This document shows positions 8,636-18,250 of a DNA stretch of 64,000 nt, piece after piece. Position numbers and translations under genes: made by a program. Below the pieces are notes generated by a model. That model did not search any database and was not told the origin of the DNA. It saw nothing but the letters and a program-made list of their open reading frames with translations. This DNA comes from Bacteroidaceae bacterium HV4-6-C5C (GTDB lineage Bacteria > Bacteroidota > Bacteroidia > Bacteroidales > Bacteroidaceae): the NCBI GenBank assembly GCA_007896885.1, contig VOIU01000011.1, positions 41,947 to 105,946 on the forward strand, read 5' to 3'. The first letter of the stretch is position 1, and each line of letters opens with the position of its first letter.

Positions 8636-9109
8636 ATGTTACGTTTTCTAGGCAATATTGAAGCTAAAACAGACTCAAAGGGTCGTGTTTTTATTCCGGC
8701 AAACTTCCGGAAACAGCTACAAGCTGCTTCTGAGGAAAAGCTCGTTTTGCGCAAAGATGTATTTCAAAGCTGCCTAATCCTTTACCCTGAAAGCATCTGG
8801 TTTAAAACTCAAGACCAGCTTCGCCGTACACTAAACCAATGGAACCCTAAGCATCAGGCTGTTTTCAGGCAATTCGTTAGTGATGCCGAAATCATGATAC
8901 CTGACGGAAACGGTAGAATACTAATACCTAAACGCTATTTGCAAATGGCAGGTATTCAAAATGATGTGCGTTTTATTGGAATGGACAACACCATAGAGAT
9001 TTGGGCAAAAGAGAAAACAGAAGCCCCCTTTATGGATTCACAAGAGTTCAGTGAAGCTCTTCAAGAAGCCTTGAATAACATTCCTGAAGGGGAGGAAAAA
9101 AGCGAATAA
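8636..9109 (+). CDS. mraZ: Transcriptional regulator MraZ
   Basis: 157 residues containing two SpoVT/AbrB-like half domains. The first carries DSKGRVFIPANFRKQL (about 13-28) and the second DGNGRILIPKRYLQMAGI, the duplicated DNA-binding loops typical of MraZ. MraZ binds TGGG-type repeats before its own gene and represses the dcw operon; two such boxes lie about 40-55 bp upstream here. The start has an AAGGTGAG ribosome site directly before the ATG. First gene of the dcw cluster; rsmH follows after 34 bp. Confidence 0.95.
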   Translation: MLRFLGNIEAKTDSKGRVFIPANFRKQLQAASEEKLVLRKDVFQSCLILYPESIWFKTQDQLRRTLNQWNPKHQAVFRQFVSDAEIMIPDGNGRILIPKRYLQMAGIQNDVRFIGMDNTIEIWAKEKTEAPFMDSQEFSEALQEALNNIPEGEEKSE

Positions 9110-9143
9110 ATTAATAAAGTATTGATTAAAACCATAAACGAAA

Positions 9144-10061
9144 GTGGCAGAGAATAATGAGCCTATATATCACGTCCCGGTACTGCTGAAACCCAGTGTA
9201 GACGGCATGAGCATTCATCCGGATGGAACTTATGTGGATGTTACTTTCGGTGGCGGTGGTCATTCACGTGAAATTCTCTCCCGCCTAGGCAAAAAAGGCA
9301 TTTTACTGGGATTTGATCAAGACGAAGATGCTGAACGGAATATTGTGGACAATCCACAATTCATATTTGTGCGAAGTAACTTCCGCTATTTACATAATTT
9401 TCTTCGATACCACAATATCGACCAAATTGATGCAATACTGGCTGATCTGGGTGTCTCTTCCCATCACTTCGATGATAGTGAAAGAGGTTTTTCATTTCGC
9501 TTCGAAGGAAATCTGGACATGCGCATGAACAAGCGTGCCGGGATGACAGCTGCAGATGTTATCAACACCTATGATGAAGAGCGATTAGCTAATCTTTTTT
9601 ATCTTTATGGCGAGTTGAAAAATAGCCGAAAGCTCGCTTCAACAATAGTAAAAGCAAGGAATGAGCGCAAGATCATTACAATTAACGACCTTTTGGATAT
9701 CATAAAACCGTTATTTGGGCGGGAAAGGGAGAAGAAAGAGCTTGCAAAAGTTTTTCAATCACTACGTATTGAGGTCAATCAGGAAATGGAAGCTTTAAAA
9801 GAGATGCTATATGCAGCAACCGAAGCTTTAAAACCGGGAGGCAGACTCGTTGTGATCACCTATCATTCTTTGGAAGATAGAATGGTGAAAAACATTATCA
9901 AGACGGGAAATGTCGAAGGAAAAGCAGAGAAAGACTTTTTTGGCAATCTACAGACGCCATTCCGACAAGTAAACAATAAAGTGATTGTGCCTGATGAAAC
10001 AGAGCTAGCTCAAAATCCCCGTTCCAGAAGTGCAAAATTAAGAATCGCTGAAAAAATATAG
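9144..10061 (+). CDS. rsmH: 16S rRNA (cytosine-1402-N4) methyltransferase
   Basis: SAM-dependent N4 methylation of C1402 in the ribosomal P site. Motifs: YVDVTFGGGGHSREIL (SAM loop, about 30-45), LGFDQDEDA, ADLGVSSHHFDDSERGFSF (active-site region) and VVITYHSLEDRMVK, the standard MraW signature. Length 305, near the family norm of about 310. It begins with GTG at 9144 (VAENNEPIYHVPVLL), leaving the conserved HVPVLL near residue 10; there is no nearer ATG with that phase. Second gene of dcw. Confidence 0.95.
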   Translation: MAENNEPIYHVPVLLKPSVDGMSIHPDGTYVDVTFGGGGHSREILSRLGKKGILLGFDQDEDAERNIVDNPQFIFVRSNFRYLHNFLRYHNIDQIDAILADLGVSSHHFDDSERGFSFRFEGNLDMRMNKRAGMTAADVINTYDEERLANLFYLYGELKNSRKLASTIVKARNERKIITINDLLDIIKPLFGREREKKELAKVFQSLRIEVNQEMEALKEMLYAATEALKPGGRLVVITYHSLEDRMVKNIIKTGNVEGKAEKDFFGNLQTPFRQVNNKVIVPDETELAQNPRSRSAKLRIAEKI

Positions 10062-10111
10062 TAAGTTCAATACTGTCTGTATAAAGAATAGAGATTAACA
10101 TAAAGTGATCT

Positions 10112-10477
10112 ATGGCTGAATCGGAGAACTTAATTAACGAAAATAAAACGGAGAAAGTAAAGAAACACACTTCTCTGAAGAATATAATAGGTGGCGATAT
10201 CTTGGCGACAGACTTTTTCCGGCGCCAGACTAAGCTAATAGTACTTTTAATGGTACTTATTCTATTTTATATTCACAACAGATATGCCTGTCAACAACAA
10301 CTCATCGAGCTGGATAAATTAAAAAAAGAGTTGATTGACATAAAGTACGACGCCTTAACGCGTAGTTCTGAATTAATGGAACGAAGCAGGCAATCACGGA
10401 TAGAAGATTATATCACTTCAAAAGAGAGTGATCTGCAAACATCTACAAATCCGCCGTACCTCATAAAAAGAGATTAG
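10112..10477 (+). CDS. ftsL: FtsL-like division protein
   Basis: 121 residues: a charged cytoplasmic tail of about 43, one membrane span (LIVLLMVLILFYIHN, about 43-58), then a short periplasmic coiled coil (LIELDKLKKELIDIKYDALTRSSELM). This is the bitopic layout of FtsL, which with FtsQ and FtsB/DivIC activates the septal synthase. FtsL is poorly conserved, so the call rests on topology and on its place between rsmH and ftsI. Confidence 0.8.
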   Translation: MAESENLINENKTEKVKKHTSLKNIIGGDILATDFFRRQTKLIVLLMVLILFYIHNRYACQQQLIELDKLKKELIDIKYDALTRSSELMERSRQSRIEDYITSKESDLQTSTNPPYLIKRD

Positions 10478-10513
10478 AATAGAAATACAAAAATATAAAA
10501 CCAATAAAAGACT

Positions 10514-12640
10514 TTGGCTGTAAATAAAAAAAATATAATGACTCGCTATTTCTTCGTAGTTCTCATAATGGGACTCGCAGGGGTAGCTATCGTTGTAAAA
10601 GCTGCGATGACCATGTTTGCCGAAAGAGAATACTGGCAAGATGTAGCTGAACGCTTCGTCAAAGAGAATGTAGTGGTAAGACCAAACCGCGGCAATATAT
10701 TATCGGCTGATGGCAGATTGATGGCCAGTTCTTTACCGGAATACCGGATTTACATGGATTTCAAGGCAGGCGGTGAAGTAAAAGACACGATGCTTGTTCA
10801 CCACATGAAAGAGATTAGCGAAGGATTACATAAAATCTTTCCCGACAAAAGTGCGTATGAATTCAAAACCCATTTAATGAAAGGAAGAAGAAGTGGTAGC
10901 CGAAACTACTTAATCTATCCAAAACGCATCTCATATATCCAATATAAAGAAGTCAAAAGATTACCGGTATTCAACTTAAACAAGTATAAAGGAGGCTTTC
11001 ACGAACAAGTTTATAATCAGCGCAAAAAGCCATTTGGTTCATTAGCTGCACGAACCTTGGGAGATCTATATGCCGATACTGCCCAGGGAGCAAAAAATGG
11101 TATTGAGTTGGCTTTTGATAGCATTCTTAAAGGGCAGAACGGTGTAACACACCGCCAAAAAGTAATGAATAAGTACTTAAATATAATAGATATTCCTCCT
11201 GTAGATGGTTATGATGTTGTTTCGACACTTGATGTGGGCATGCAGGACATCTGTGAGAAAGCATTAGTGGACAAGTTAAAAGAGATTGATGCAAGTGTCG
11301 GTGTTGTTGCGCTAATGGAAGTTGCTACGGGCGAGGTAAAAGCCATTGTAAACATGACCAAAGCAAGTGACGGCAACTATTATGAGATGCGAAATAATGC
11401 CATCAGTGATATGATGGAACCGGGCTCAACCTTTAAAACAGCTTCCATTATGGTGGCACTGGAAGATGGGAAAATAACACCAAACACAGAAGTAGACACT
11501 GGAAATGGTGTGGTAATGATGCACGGACGTCAAATGAAAGATCATAACTGGCACCGGGGCGGATACGGAAGACTTGATGTGACGCATATCTTGGAATATT
11601 CTTCAAATGTGGGGGTTTCAACACTTATCGATAGAAACTATGGAAACAACCCGCAAAAGTTTGTAGACGGATTGAAACGCATGAGCCTCGACAAGCCCCT
11701 TCATTTACAAATATCCGGCGAAGGAAAACCTAACATAAAAGGCCCCAAAGAGAGGTATTTTGCAAAAACAACTCTGCCATGGATGAGTATAGGGTATGAA
11801 ACACAAGTGCCTCCTCTCAATATTCTGACTTTTTATAATGCTATAGCTAATAACGGCACAATGGTTCGTCCGAAATTTGTAAAAGCTGTTATAAAGGATG
11901 GAAAAGCCATACAAGAGTATCCGACAGAAGTTATCAACTCTAAAATATGCTCGGACAAGACATTAAAAGAGATACGGGAAATCCTCGGAAAAGTCGTTTC
12001 GGAAGGTCTGGCTAAACCTGCAGGAAATAAACAGTTTGCTGTTGCCGGAAAAACAGGTACGGCACAAATCTCCCAAGGTATAGCCGGCTATAAAACAGGA
12101 AAGGTTAGCTACCTAGTCAGCTTCTGCGGTTTCTTCCCGGCAGAATCGCCTAAATACAGCTGTATAGTATCCATACAAAAACCGGGACTTCCTGCATCGG
12201 GAGGATTAATGGCAGGAAGCGTATTTGGTAAGATCGCCGAAAGAGTTTATGCAAAGAACCTAAGATTTGACATTCACAATGCGATTGACAGTGCCACAAA
12301 CGTTATTCCGGCAGTGAAGGCGGGTGAAGTACACGATGCCCTTCGGGTATTAAATGAATTAAAAGTACCTATACAACAACAATCGTTTCCCGGTTACGGA
12401 AGAGAACTGTGGGGACATACGCAATCATCACCCAGTGCCGTTATCCTTCAAAGCCAAACAGTAAACAGAACAACCGTACCTAGCGTTATAGGAATGGGTG
12501 CCAAAGATGCAGTTTATCTATTGGAAAGCAGAGGACTAAAGGTCAGATTAAGCGGAATAGGAAAAGTTACAAGCCAATCCATTGCGGAAGGCTATAGAAT
12601 AGTAAGAGGGCAGACTATATCCTTAATACTAAAACAATGA
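10514..12640 (+). CDS. ftsI: Septal peptidoglycan transpeptidase FtsI (PBP3) with C-terminal PASTA domain
   Basis: 708 residues. One N-terminal span (RYFFVVLIMGLAGVAIVVK), a dimerisation/pedestal region (RPNRGNILSADG), then the penicillin-binding transpeptidase with SxxK at GSTFK (Ser305, Lys308), SxN at SSN (363-365) and KTG at 513-515. A single PASTA domain fills about 652-708 (VPSVIGMGAKDAVYLLESRGLKV). PASTA domains are usual in Gram-positive PBPs and in Bacteroidetes FtsI but absent from E. coli FtsI. The first codon is TTG at 10514; ATG at 10538 (MTRYFFVV) is an alternative that would drop eight residues. Confidence 0.93.
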   Translation: MAVNKKNIMTRYFFVVLIMGLAGVAIVVKAAMTMFAEREYWQDVAERFVKENVVVRPNRGNILSADGRLMASSLPEYRIYMDFKAGGEVKDTMLVHHMKEISEGLHKIFPDKSAYEFKTHLMKGRRSGSRNYLIYPKRISYIQYKEVKRLPVFNLNKYKGGFHEQVYNQRKKPFGSLAARTLGDLYADTAQGAKNGIELAFDSILKGQNGVTHRQKVMNKYLNIIDIPPVDGYDVVSTLDVGMQDICEKALVDKLKEIDASVGVVALMEVATGEVKAIVNMTKASDGNYYEMRNNAISDMMEPGSTFKTASIMVALEDGKITPNTEVDTGNGVVMMHGRQMKDHNWHRGGYGRLDVTHILEYSSNVGVSTLIDRNYGNNPQKFVDGLKRMSLDKPLHLQISGEGKPNIKGPKERYFAKTTLPWMSIGYETQVPPLNILTFYNAIANNGTMVRPKFVKAVIKDGKAIQEYPTEVINSKICSDKTLKEIREILGKVVSEGLAKPAGNKQFAVAGKTGTAQISQGIAGYKTGKVSYLVSFCGFFPAESPKYSCIVSIQKPGLPASGGLMAGSVFGKIAERVYAKNLRFDIHNAIDSATNVIPAVKAGEVHDALRVLNELKVPIQQQSFPGYGRELWGHTQSSPSAVILQSQTVNRTTVPSVIGMGAKDAVYLLESRGLKVRLSGIGKVTSQSIAEGYRIVRGQTISLILKQ

Positions 12641-12689
12641 AATATGCATTGCTACCAGTGCATCAATAATATATTAAATAAATTAAGGC

Positions 12690-14141
12690 ATGAAACTTAA
12701 TGAACTACTAAAAACTATACAACCGATACAGGTTATCGGAGGTACCGAAACCGAGATAACAGGAGTTAACATTGACTCCAGACTGGTAAAGTCCGGTCAT
12801 CTGTTCATGGCAATGTGCGGAACACAAGCGGACGGACACGCCTATATTACAGCTGCAATAGAAAAAGGAGCCGTAGCTATATTATGCCAAGAAATGCCCG
12901 TTGAATTAAATAAAAATATCACATATATACATGTAAAGGATAGCGAAGATGCTGTAGGAAAAGTCGCTACTCTATTCTACGGTGATCCAACTTCAAAATT
13001 AGAACTAGTAGGAGTAACCGGTACTAACGGAAAAACGACTATTGCAACTCTTTTATACGACATCTTCCGCCACTTTGGATACAAGGTTGGACTGATTTCA
13101 ACAGTATGCAATTACATTGATGGTGAAGCGTTTCCGACAGAGCATACAACTCCGGATCCCATCACACTGAATAGTCTCTTGGGGCAAATGGCTGACTCCG
13201 GATGTAAATATGCATTCATGGAGGTAAGCTCCCACTCGATCGCACAAAAGCGTATCAGTGGCTTACATTTTGCAGGCGGAATATTCACCAACCTTACACG
13301 TGATCATTTAGATTATCATAAAACCGTAGAAAACTATCTAAAAGCTAAAAAGAAGTTTTTTGATGATATGCCTAAAAATGCTTTCAGTTTGACTAACTTG
13401 GATGACAAAAACGGTCTGGTAATGACTCAAAACACTAAATCCCATGTGCATACCTATTCTCTAAGAAGCCTCAGCGATTTTAAAGGCAGAATATTGGAAT
13501 CTCATTTTGAAGGTATGCTACTGGATTTTAACAACCATGAGTTAGCTGTACATTTCATTGGACGATTTAATGCATCCAATTTACTTGCTGTGTTTGGAGC
13601 TGCAGTGCTACTGGGGAAAAAAGAAGAAGATGTGTTAGTCGCTTTAAGTACCTTACATCCGGTAGCAGGACGGTTCGAAGCAATCCGCTCTCCTAAAGGT
13701 TTCACTGCAATTGTTGATTATGCCCACACTCCTGATGCATTGATTAATGTATTGAATGCTATTCACGGAGTGCTGGAAGGCAAAGGCAAAGTGATTACAG
13801 TTGTCGGCGCCGGAGGTAATAGAGATAAGGGGAAACGTCCCATCATGGCGAAAGAAGCGGCAAAAGGAAGCGATCGTGTGATTATTACATCCGATAACCC
13901 TCGTTTTGAAGAGCCGCAAGATATTATTGACGACATGCTCGCCGGGCTCGAGAAAGACGATATGCAAAAGACAATAAGTATAGTGGATAGACGCGAAGCA
14001 ATAAAAACGGCATGCATGCTGGCTCAACCGGGAGATGTAATTCTCGTTGCCGGGAAAGGTCATGAAAACTATCAGGATATAAAAGGTGTGAAACATCATT
14101 TTGATGACAAAGAGATTATTAAAGAAGTGTTTAACGGTTAG
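12690..14141 (+). CDS. murE: UDP-MurNAc-tripeptide synthetase, meso-DAP type
   Basis: Adds the third stem-peptide residue to UDP-MurNAc-L-Ala-D-Glu in an ATP-dependent reaction. The Mur-ligase P-loop [10 protein letters not shown] is near residue 110, with EVSSHSI and [10 protein letters not shown] further on. The substrate loop DNPR (402-405) is the signature for meso-diaminopimelate rather than lysine, consistent with Gram-negative peptidoglycan. 483 residues, normal for MurE. It follows ftsI by 49 bp; murF, which usually follows murE, is absent here. Confidence 0.95.
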   Translation: MKLNELLKTIQPIQVIGGTETEITGVNIDSRLVKSGHLFMAMCGTQADGHAYITAAIEKGAVAILCQEMPVELNKNITYIHVKDSEDAVGKVATLFYGDPTSKLELVGVTGTNGKTTIATLLYDIFRHFGYKVGLISTVCNYIDGEAFPTEHTTPDPITLNSLLGQMADSGCKYAFMEVSSHSIAQKRISGLHFAGGIFTNLTRDHLDYHKTVENYLKAKKKFFDDMPKNAFSLTNLDDKNGLVMTQNTKSHVHTYSLRSLSDFKGRILESHFEGMLLDFNNHELAVHFIGRFNASNLLAVFGAAVLLGKKEEDVLVALSTLHPVAGRFEAIRSPKGFTAIVDYAHTPDALINVLNAIHGVLEGKGKVITVVGAGGNRDKGKRPIMAKEAAKGSDRVIITSDNPRFEEPQDIIDDMLAGLEKDDMQKTISIVDRREAIKTACMLAQPGDVILVAGKGHENYQDIKGVKHHFDDKEIIKEVFNG

Positions 14142-14207
14142 TCGTGAACGAAAATAAAGGAGATAGAATTATTATTCGACAACCATTATAAACTAATCAA
14201 TAACAGC

Positions 14208-15476
14208 ATGTTGTACTATTTATTCGAGTGGCTTAACAATCATAATTTTCCGGGTGCGAGAATGTTTGGATACACCTCATTCCGGGCATTAATGGCAATC
14301 ATTCTTGCATTACTCATTTCAAGTATATGGGGAGACCGTTTTATCGATCTCTTAAAGAAAAAACAAATTACAGAAACCCAACGAGATGCAAGTATCGACC
14401 CTTTCGGAGTAAATAAAGTGGGAGTACCCAGTATGGGTGGTATTATTATCATTGTAGCTATACTTATACCCTGTTTATTATTGGGTAAGTTACATAATGT
14501 ATATATGATACTTATGTTGGTGACTACCGTTTGGCTAGGCTCATTGGGATTTGCAGATGATTATATAAAAATATTCAAGCGGGATAAAGAAGGTCTTCAT
14601 GGAAAATTTAAAATTATTGGGCAGGTAGGATTAGGTCTGATTGTAGGGCTAACGCTCTATCTTAGTCCACAGGTGGTTATACGTGAGAATATCGAGATAC
14701 ACAAGCCCGGTGAGCAGATGAAAGTTGTTCATGCAAATGAAGATATCAAATCAACAAAAACGACGATACCATTCTTTAAAAGCAACAATCTTGATTATGC
14801 AGATTTTGTTGAATTCATGGGAGAACATGCACAGACTGCCGGATGGATAGTATTTGTAATCATTACCATTTTTGTAGTAACTGCAGTTAGCAACGGTGCA
14901 AATCTGAATGATGGAATGGACGGAATGGCAGCAGGAAATTCTGCAATTATCGGGTTAACCTTAGGTATACTAGCCTACGTCTCGGGACATATAGAATTCG
15001 CCCGATATCTTAATATAATGTACATTCCCGGATCTGAAGAACTCGTAATTTTCATCTGTGCCTTTATTGGAGCCTTAATTGGTTTTCTATGGTACAATGC
15101 CTATCCGGCACAAGTCTTTATGGGAGATACGGGCAGCCTCACCATAGGCGGTATTATTGCTGTATTTGCTATTATTATCCACAAAGAATTACTGATCCCT
15201 ATCTTATGCGGAATTTTCCTTGTAGAAAATCTTTCGGTTATATTACAAGTAAACTTCTTCAAAGTAGGAAAAAGAAAAGGGGTTCGCCAACGCATATTTA
15301 AACGAACTCCCATACACGATCACTTCCGAACTACATTATCGCAATTGGATCCTACATGTAAATATGTATTCACCAAACCGAGTAATGTATTTCATGAAGC
15401 AAAAATAACCGTACGATTTTGGATTGTCACTATCGTATTGGCAGCTATTACAATTATTACGTTAAAGATAAGATAA
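14208..15476 (+). CDS. mraY: Phospho-N-acetylmuramoyl-pentapeptide transferase
   Basis: Transfers phospho-MurNAc-pentapeptide to undecaprenyl phosphate, making lipid I. Multi-pass inner-membrane protein with the catalytic Asp motifs FADDYIK (about 117-123), NLNDGMDGMAAG and MGDTGSL, and the His-rich loop near TPIHDHF. At 422 residues it is about 60 longer than the E. coli enzyme. The extra length is mainly an insert at about 160-205 (IEIHKPGEQMKVV to NLDYADFVEF) between membrane spans, which I believe is usual in Bacteroidetes. Confidence 0.95.
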   Translation: MLYYLFEWLNNHNFPGARMFGYTSFRALMAIILALLISSIWGDRFIDLLKKKQITETQRDASIDPFGVNKVGVPSMGGIIIIVAILIPCLLLGKLHNVYMILMLVTTVWLGSLGFADDYIKIFKRDKEGLHGKFKIIGQVGLGLIVGLTLYLSPQVVIRENIEIHKPGEQMKVVHANEDIKSTKTTIPFFKSNNLDYADFVEFMGEHAQTAGWIVFVIITIFVVTAVSNGANLNDGMDGMAAGNSAIIGLTLGILAYVSGHIEFARYLNIMYIPGSEELVIFICAFIGALIGFLWYNAYPAQVFMGDTGSLTIGGIIAVFAIIIHKELLIPILCGIFLVENLSVILQVNFFKVGKRKGVRQRIFKRTPIHDHFRTTLSQLDPTCKYVFTKPSNVFHEAKITVRFWIVTIVLAAITIITLKIR

Positions 15477-15540
15477 CGACAATAGCGATTGGAATTATAT
15501 CAAGGAAAATCCAACCGCGACTAATTAACCACTAAATGAT

Positions 15541-16875
15541 ATGAGCAGAATTGTTGTATTAGGAGCCGGAGAGAGCGGTGCAGGAGCCGCAGTACTCGCA
15601 AAAGTAAAAGGGTTCGACACGTTCGTTTCCGATATGTCCGTCATTAAAGATAAATACAAAGAAATGCTGGATAAATATGGCATCGCTTGGGAAGAAGGCC
15701 ATCACACAGAAGAGCTAATTTTAAATGCCGATGAAGTTATTAAGAGTCCCGGCATCCCGAATGATGCACCGATGATACTAAAATTGAAAGCTCAAGGAAC
15801 ACCAATTATCTCGGAAATAGAATTCGCTGGTCGTTATACTGATGCAAAAATGGTCTGTATAACCGGATCAAACGGTAAAACAACCACAACATCACTCATT
15901 TATCATATATTTAAAAGTGCAGGCCTTAATGTTGGATTAGCCGGCAACATAGGAAATAGCTTAGCACTACAAGTTGCCACTGAAAAGCATGATTACTATA
16001 TCATTGAGCTTAGCTCATTTCAGCTAGACAACATGTATAAATTCCGGGCAAATATAGCTGTTTTAATGAATATCACACCGGATCATCTTGATCGTTATGA
16101 CCACTCCATGCAGAAGTATGTGGATGCCAAGTTTCGAATAGCCCAAAATCAGACACCGGAAGATGCTTTCATTTTTTGGAATGATGACCCAATTATCAAA
16201 ACCGAATTGAACAAGCATGGGCTAAAAGCTCATCTATATCCCTTTTCGGCGGTAAAAGAGGATAATGCCATTGCTTACGTTGATGATGGAGAGGTAGAAA
16301 TTATGGAGCCAATCGCATTCAATATGGAACAAGAGCAACTTGCATTACAAGGCACTCATAATTTATATAATTCATTGGCTGCAGGTATCTCTGCAAATCT
16401 AGCTGGTATAAAGAAAGAATATATCCGGCAAGCGCTATCCGACTTTAAAGGAGTAGCACACCGATTAGAAAAAGTAGCTCGCGTAGGAGGTATTGATTTT
16501 ATAAACGATTCTAAGGCCACTAATGTAAATTCTTGTTGGTACGCGCTTCAAAGTATGAAAACTAAAGTGGTTTTAATACTTGGAGGAAAAGACAAAGGAA
16601 ATGATTACACGGAAATAGAAGATCTTGTACGTGAAAAGTGTTCTGCCTTGGTTTATTTAGGATTACACAACGAAAAACTGCATGATTTTTTCGATCGGTT
16701 CGGATTGCCGGTTGTCGATATTCAAACCGGCATGAAAGATGCAGTAGAAGCAGCTTACCACCTTGCTAAGAAAGGAGAAACGGTATTACTTAGTCCTTGT
16801 TGCGCATCATTTGACTTATTCAATAGCTATGAAGACAGAGGTGATCAATTCAAAGCTTGCGTAAGAGCTTTATAA
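15541..16875 (+). CDS. murD: UDP-MurNAc-L-alanine:D-glutamate ligase
   Basis: Adds D-Glu to UDP-MurNAc-L-Ala. N-terminal nucleotide-binding Rossmann fold (IVVLGAGESGAGAAVLA), P-loop ITGSNGKTTTTSLI near residue 107, ELSSFQLD, NITPDHLDRY and the C-terminal NDSKATN and SPCCASFDLF motifs that mark MurD among Mur ligases. 444 residues, normal length. Its start ATG follows mraY by 64 bp. Confidence 0.95.
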   Translation: MSRIVVLGAGESGAGAAVLAKVKGFDTFVSDMSVIKDKYKEMLDKYGIAWEEGHHTEELILNADEVIKSPGIPNDAPMILKLKAQGTPIISEIEFAGRYTDAKMVCITGSNGKTTTTSLIYHIFKSAGLNVGLAGNIGNSLALQVATEKHDYYIIELSSFQLDNMYKFRANIAVLMNITPDHLDRYDHSMQKYVDAKFRIAQNQTPEDAFIFWNDDPIIKTELNKHGLKAHLYPFSAVKEDNAIAYVDDGEVEIMEPIAFNMEQEQLALQGTHNLYNSLAAGISANLAGIKKEYIRQALSDFKGVAHRLEKVARVGGIDFINDSKATNVNSCWYALQSMKTKVVLILGGKDKGNDYTEIEDLVREKCSALVYLGLHNEKLHDFFDRFGLPVVDIQTGMKDAVEAAYHLAKKGETVLLSPCCASFDLFNSYEDRGDQFKACVRAL

Positions 16876-16909
16876 TATATTTGAAATTATTTAATCAAAT
16901 AAGAAATAA

Positions 16910-18184
16910 GTGGATCTATTAAAAAACATATTCAAAGGTGATAAGGTAATCTGGATTATATTCCTATTACTCTGTCTGATTTCAATAGTCGAAGTGTTTA
17001 GTGCTGCATCCACACTGACCTATAAAACAGGAGATCATTGGGGGCCAATTACCCAACACAGCATCATTCTAATGGTGGGAGCTGTAGTGGTAGTATTCAT
17101 GCATAATATCCCTTATAAATGGTTTCAAGTTTTCCCCGTTTTCTTGCTTCCCATTTCAGCAGTATTACTTGGATTGGTAATGTTAATGGAACGAGTAAAC
17201 GGTGCCGCCCGTTGGATGACTTTTATGGGAATTCAATTTCAACCTTCGGAAATAGCCAAGATGGCAGTTATAATTGTGACTGCATTTATTCTTTCTAAAG
17301 GTCAAGACGAAGATGGAGCAAGTCCGAGGGCTTTCAAACGCATTATGATTATCACTGCTTTAATATGCGTACTGATAGCTCCAGAAAATCTTTCCACTGC
17401 TGCTTTATTATTCGGAGTGGTTTACCTGATGATGTTTATCGGAAGAGTCTCCATGAAGAAGCTTCTGACGCTAGCCGGAGGGCTCGCTGGTATATTGGTT
17501 TTAGGTGTCATGTTTCTTGTTTTGACTAAAAATAGTGACCTACCCTTCCTGCATCGTTTCGACACATGGCGTTCACGTATCGAAAAATTTACTGACGACA
17601 AAGAAGTCCCAGCTGCAAAATTTGACATCGACAAAGATGCTCAAATAGCTCATGCCCGTATCGCTGTAGCGACGAGTAATGTTGTGGGAAAAGGGCCTGG
17701 TAACTCTGTGCAACGAGATTTTTTAAGCCAAGCTTTTTCAGATTTCATATTTGCGATTATTATCGAAGAATTAGGACTAGCCGGAGGGGCCGTCGTGGTA
17801 TTCCTTTATATATGCTTGCTAATCAGGGTGGGAAGAATTGCAAAAAAATGCGAACGAACGTTCCCTGCATTTCTCATTATTGGCATAGCACTACTTCTTG
17901 TATCACAGGCTGTTTTTAACATGATGGTTGCCGTAGGACTTGCTCCGGTAACAGGGCAACCCCTTCCACTCATCAGTAAAGGAGGTACTTCAACATTAAT
18001 CAATTGTGCCTACATCGGCATGATTTTAAGTGTAAGCCGTTACACGGCCAAACTTGAAGAGCAAAAAGCGCATGACGACCAAATTCAATTGGAAATTAAC
18101 GATGCGGACGGTGGGCTAAGTGATGCTCAGACAGCGATAGAACCAACATCTAAAGCTCTCAATAGTGATGCTGAATTTGAATAG
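16910..18184 (+). CDS. ftsW: FtsW/RodA/SpoVE-family lipid II polymerase
   Basis: Multi-pass membrane glycan polymerase (SEDS family) that works with FtsI at the septum. About nine or ten hydrophobic spans; the SEDS motifs NGAARWMTFMGIQFQPSE and, near the C-terminus, GLAPVTGQPLPLISKGGTS are clear. The first codon is GTG at 16910 (VDLLKNIFKGDKVIW). Position between murD and murG with ftsI in the same cluster argues for FtsW rather than RodA. The acidic C-terminal tail of about 45 residues is cytoplasmic and not conserved. Confidence 0.93.
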   Translation: MDLLKNIFKGDKVIWIIFLLLCLISIVEVFSAASTLTYKTGDHWGPITQHSIILMVGAVVVVFMHNIPYKWFQVFPVFLLPISAVLLGLVMLMERVNGAARWMTFMGIQFQPSEIAKMAVIIVTAFILSKGQDEDGASPRAFKRIMIITALICVLIAPENLSTAALLFGVVYLMMFIGRVSMKKLLTLAGGLAGILVLGVMFLVLTKNSDLPFLHRFDTWRSRIEKFTDDKEVPAAKFDIDKDAQIAHARIAVATSNVVGKGPGNSVQRDFLSQAFSDFIFAIIIEELGLAGGAVVVFLYICLLIRVGRIAKKCERTFPAFLIIGIALLLVSQAVFNMMVAVGLAPVTGQPLPLISKGGTSTLINCAYIGMILSVSRYTAKLEEQKAHDDQIQLEINDADGGLSDAQTAIEPTSKALNSDAEFE

Positions 18185-18250
18185 CAAAGTCAATAAAGGT
18201 AATGCAATAATAGATAAAGCAGAAAACTGCAAAACTAGGAAGTGAGAACA

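Noticed and set aside
13502..14099. Minus-strand frames inside murE
   Set aside because: They are shadows of a clear Mur ligase and have no start signals.
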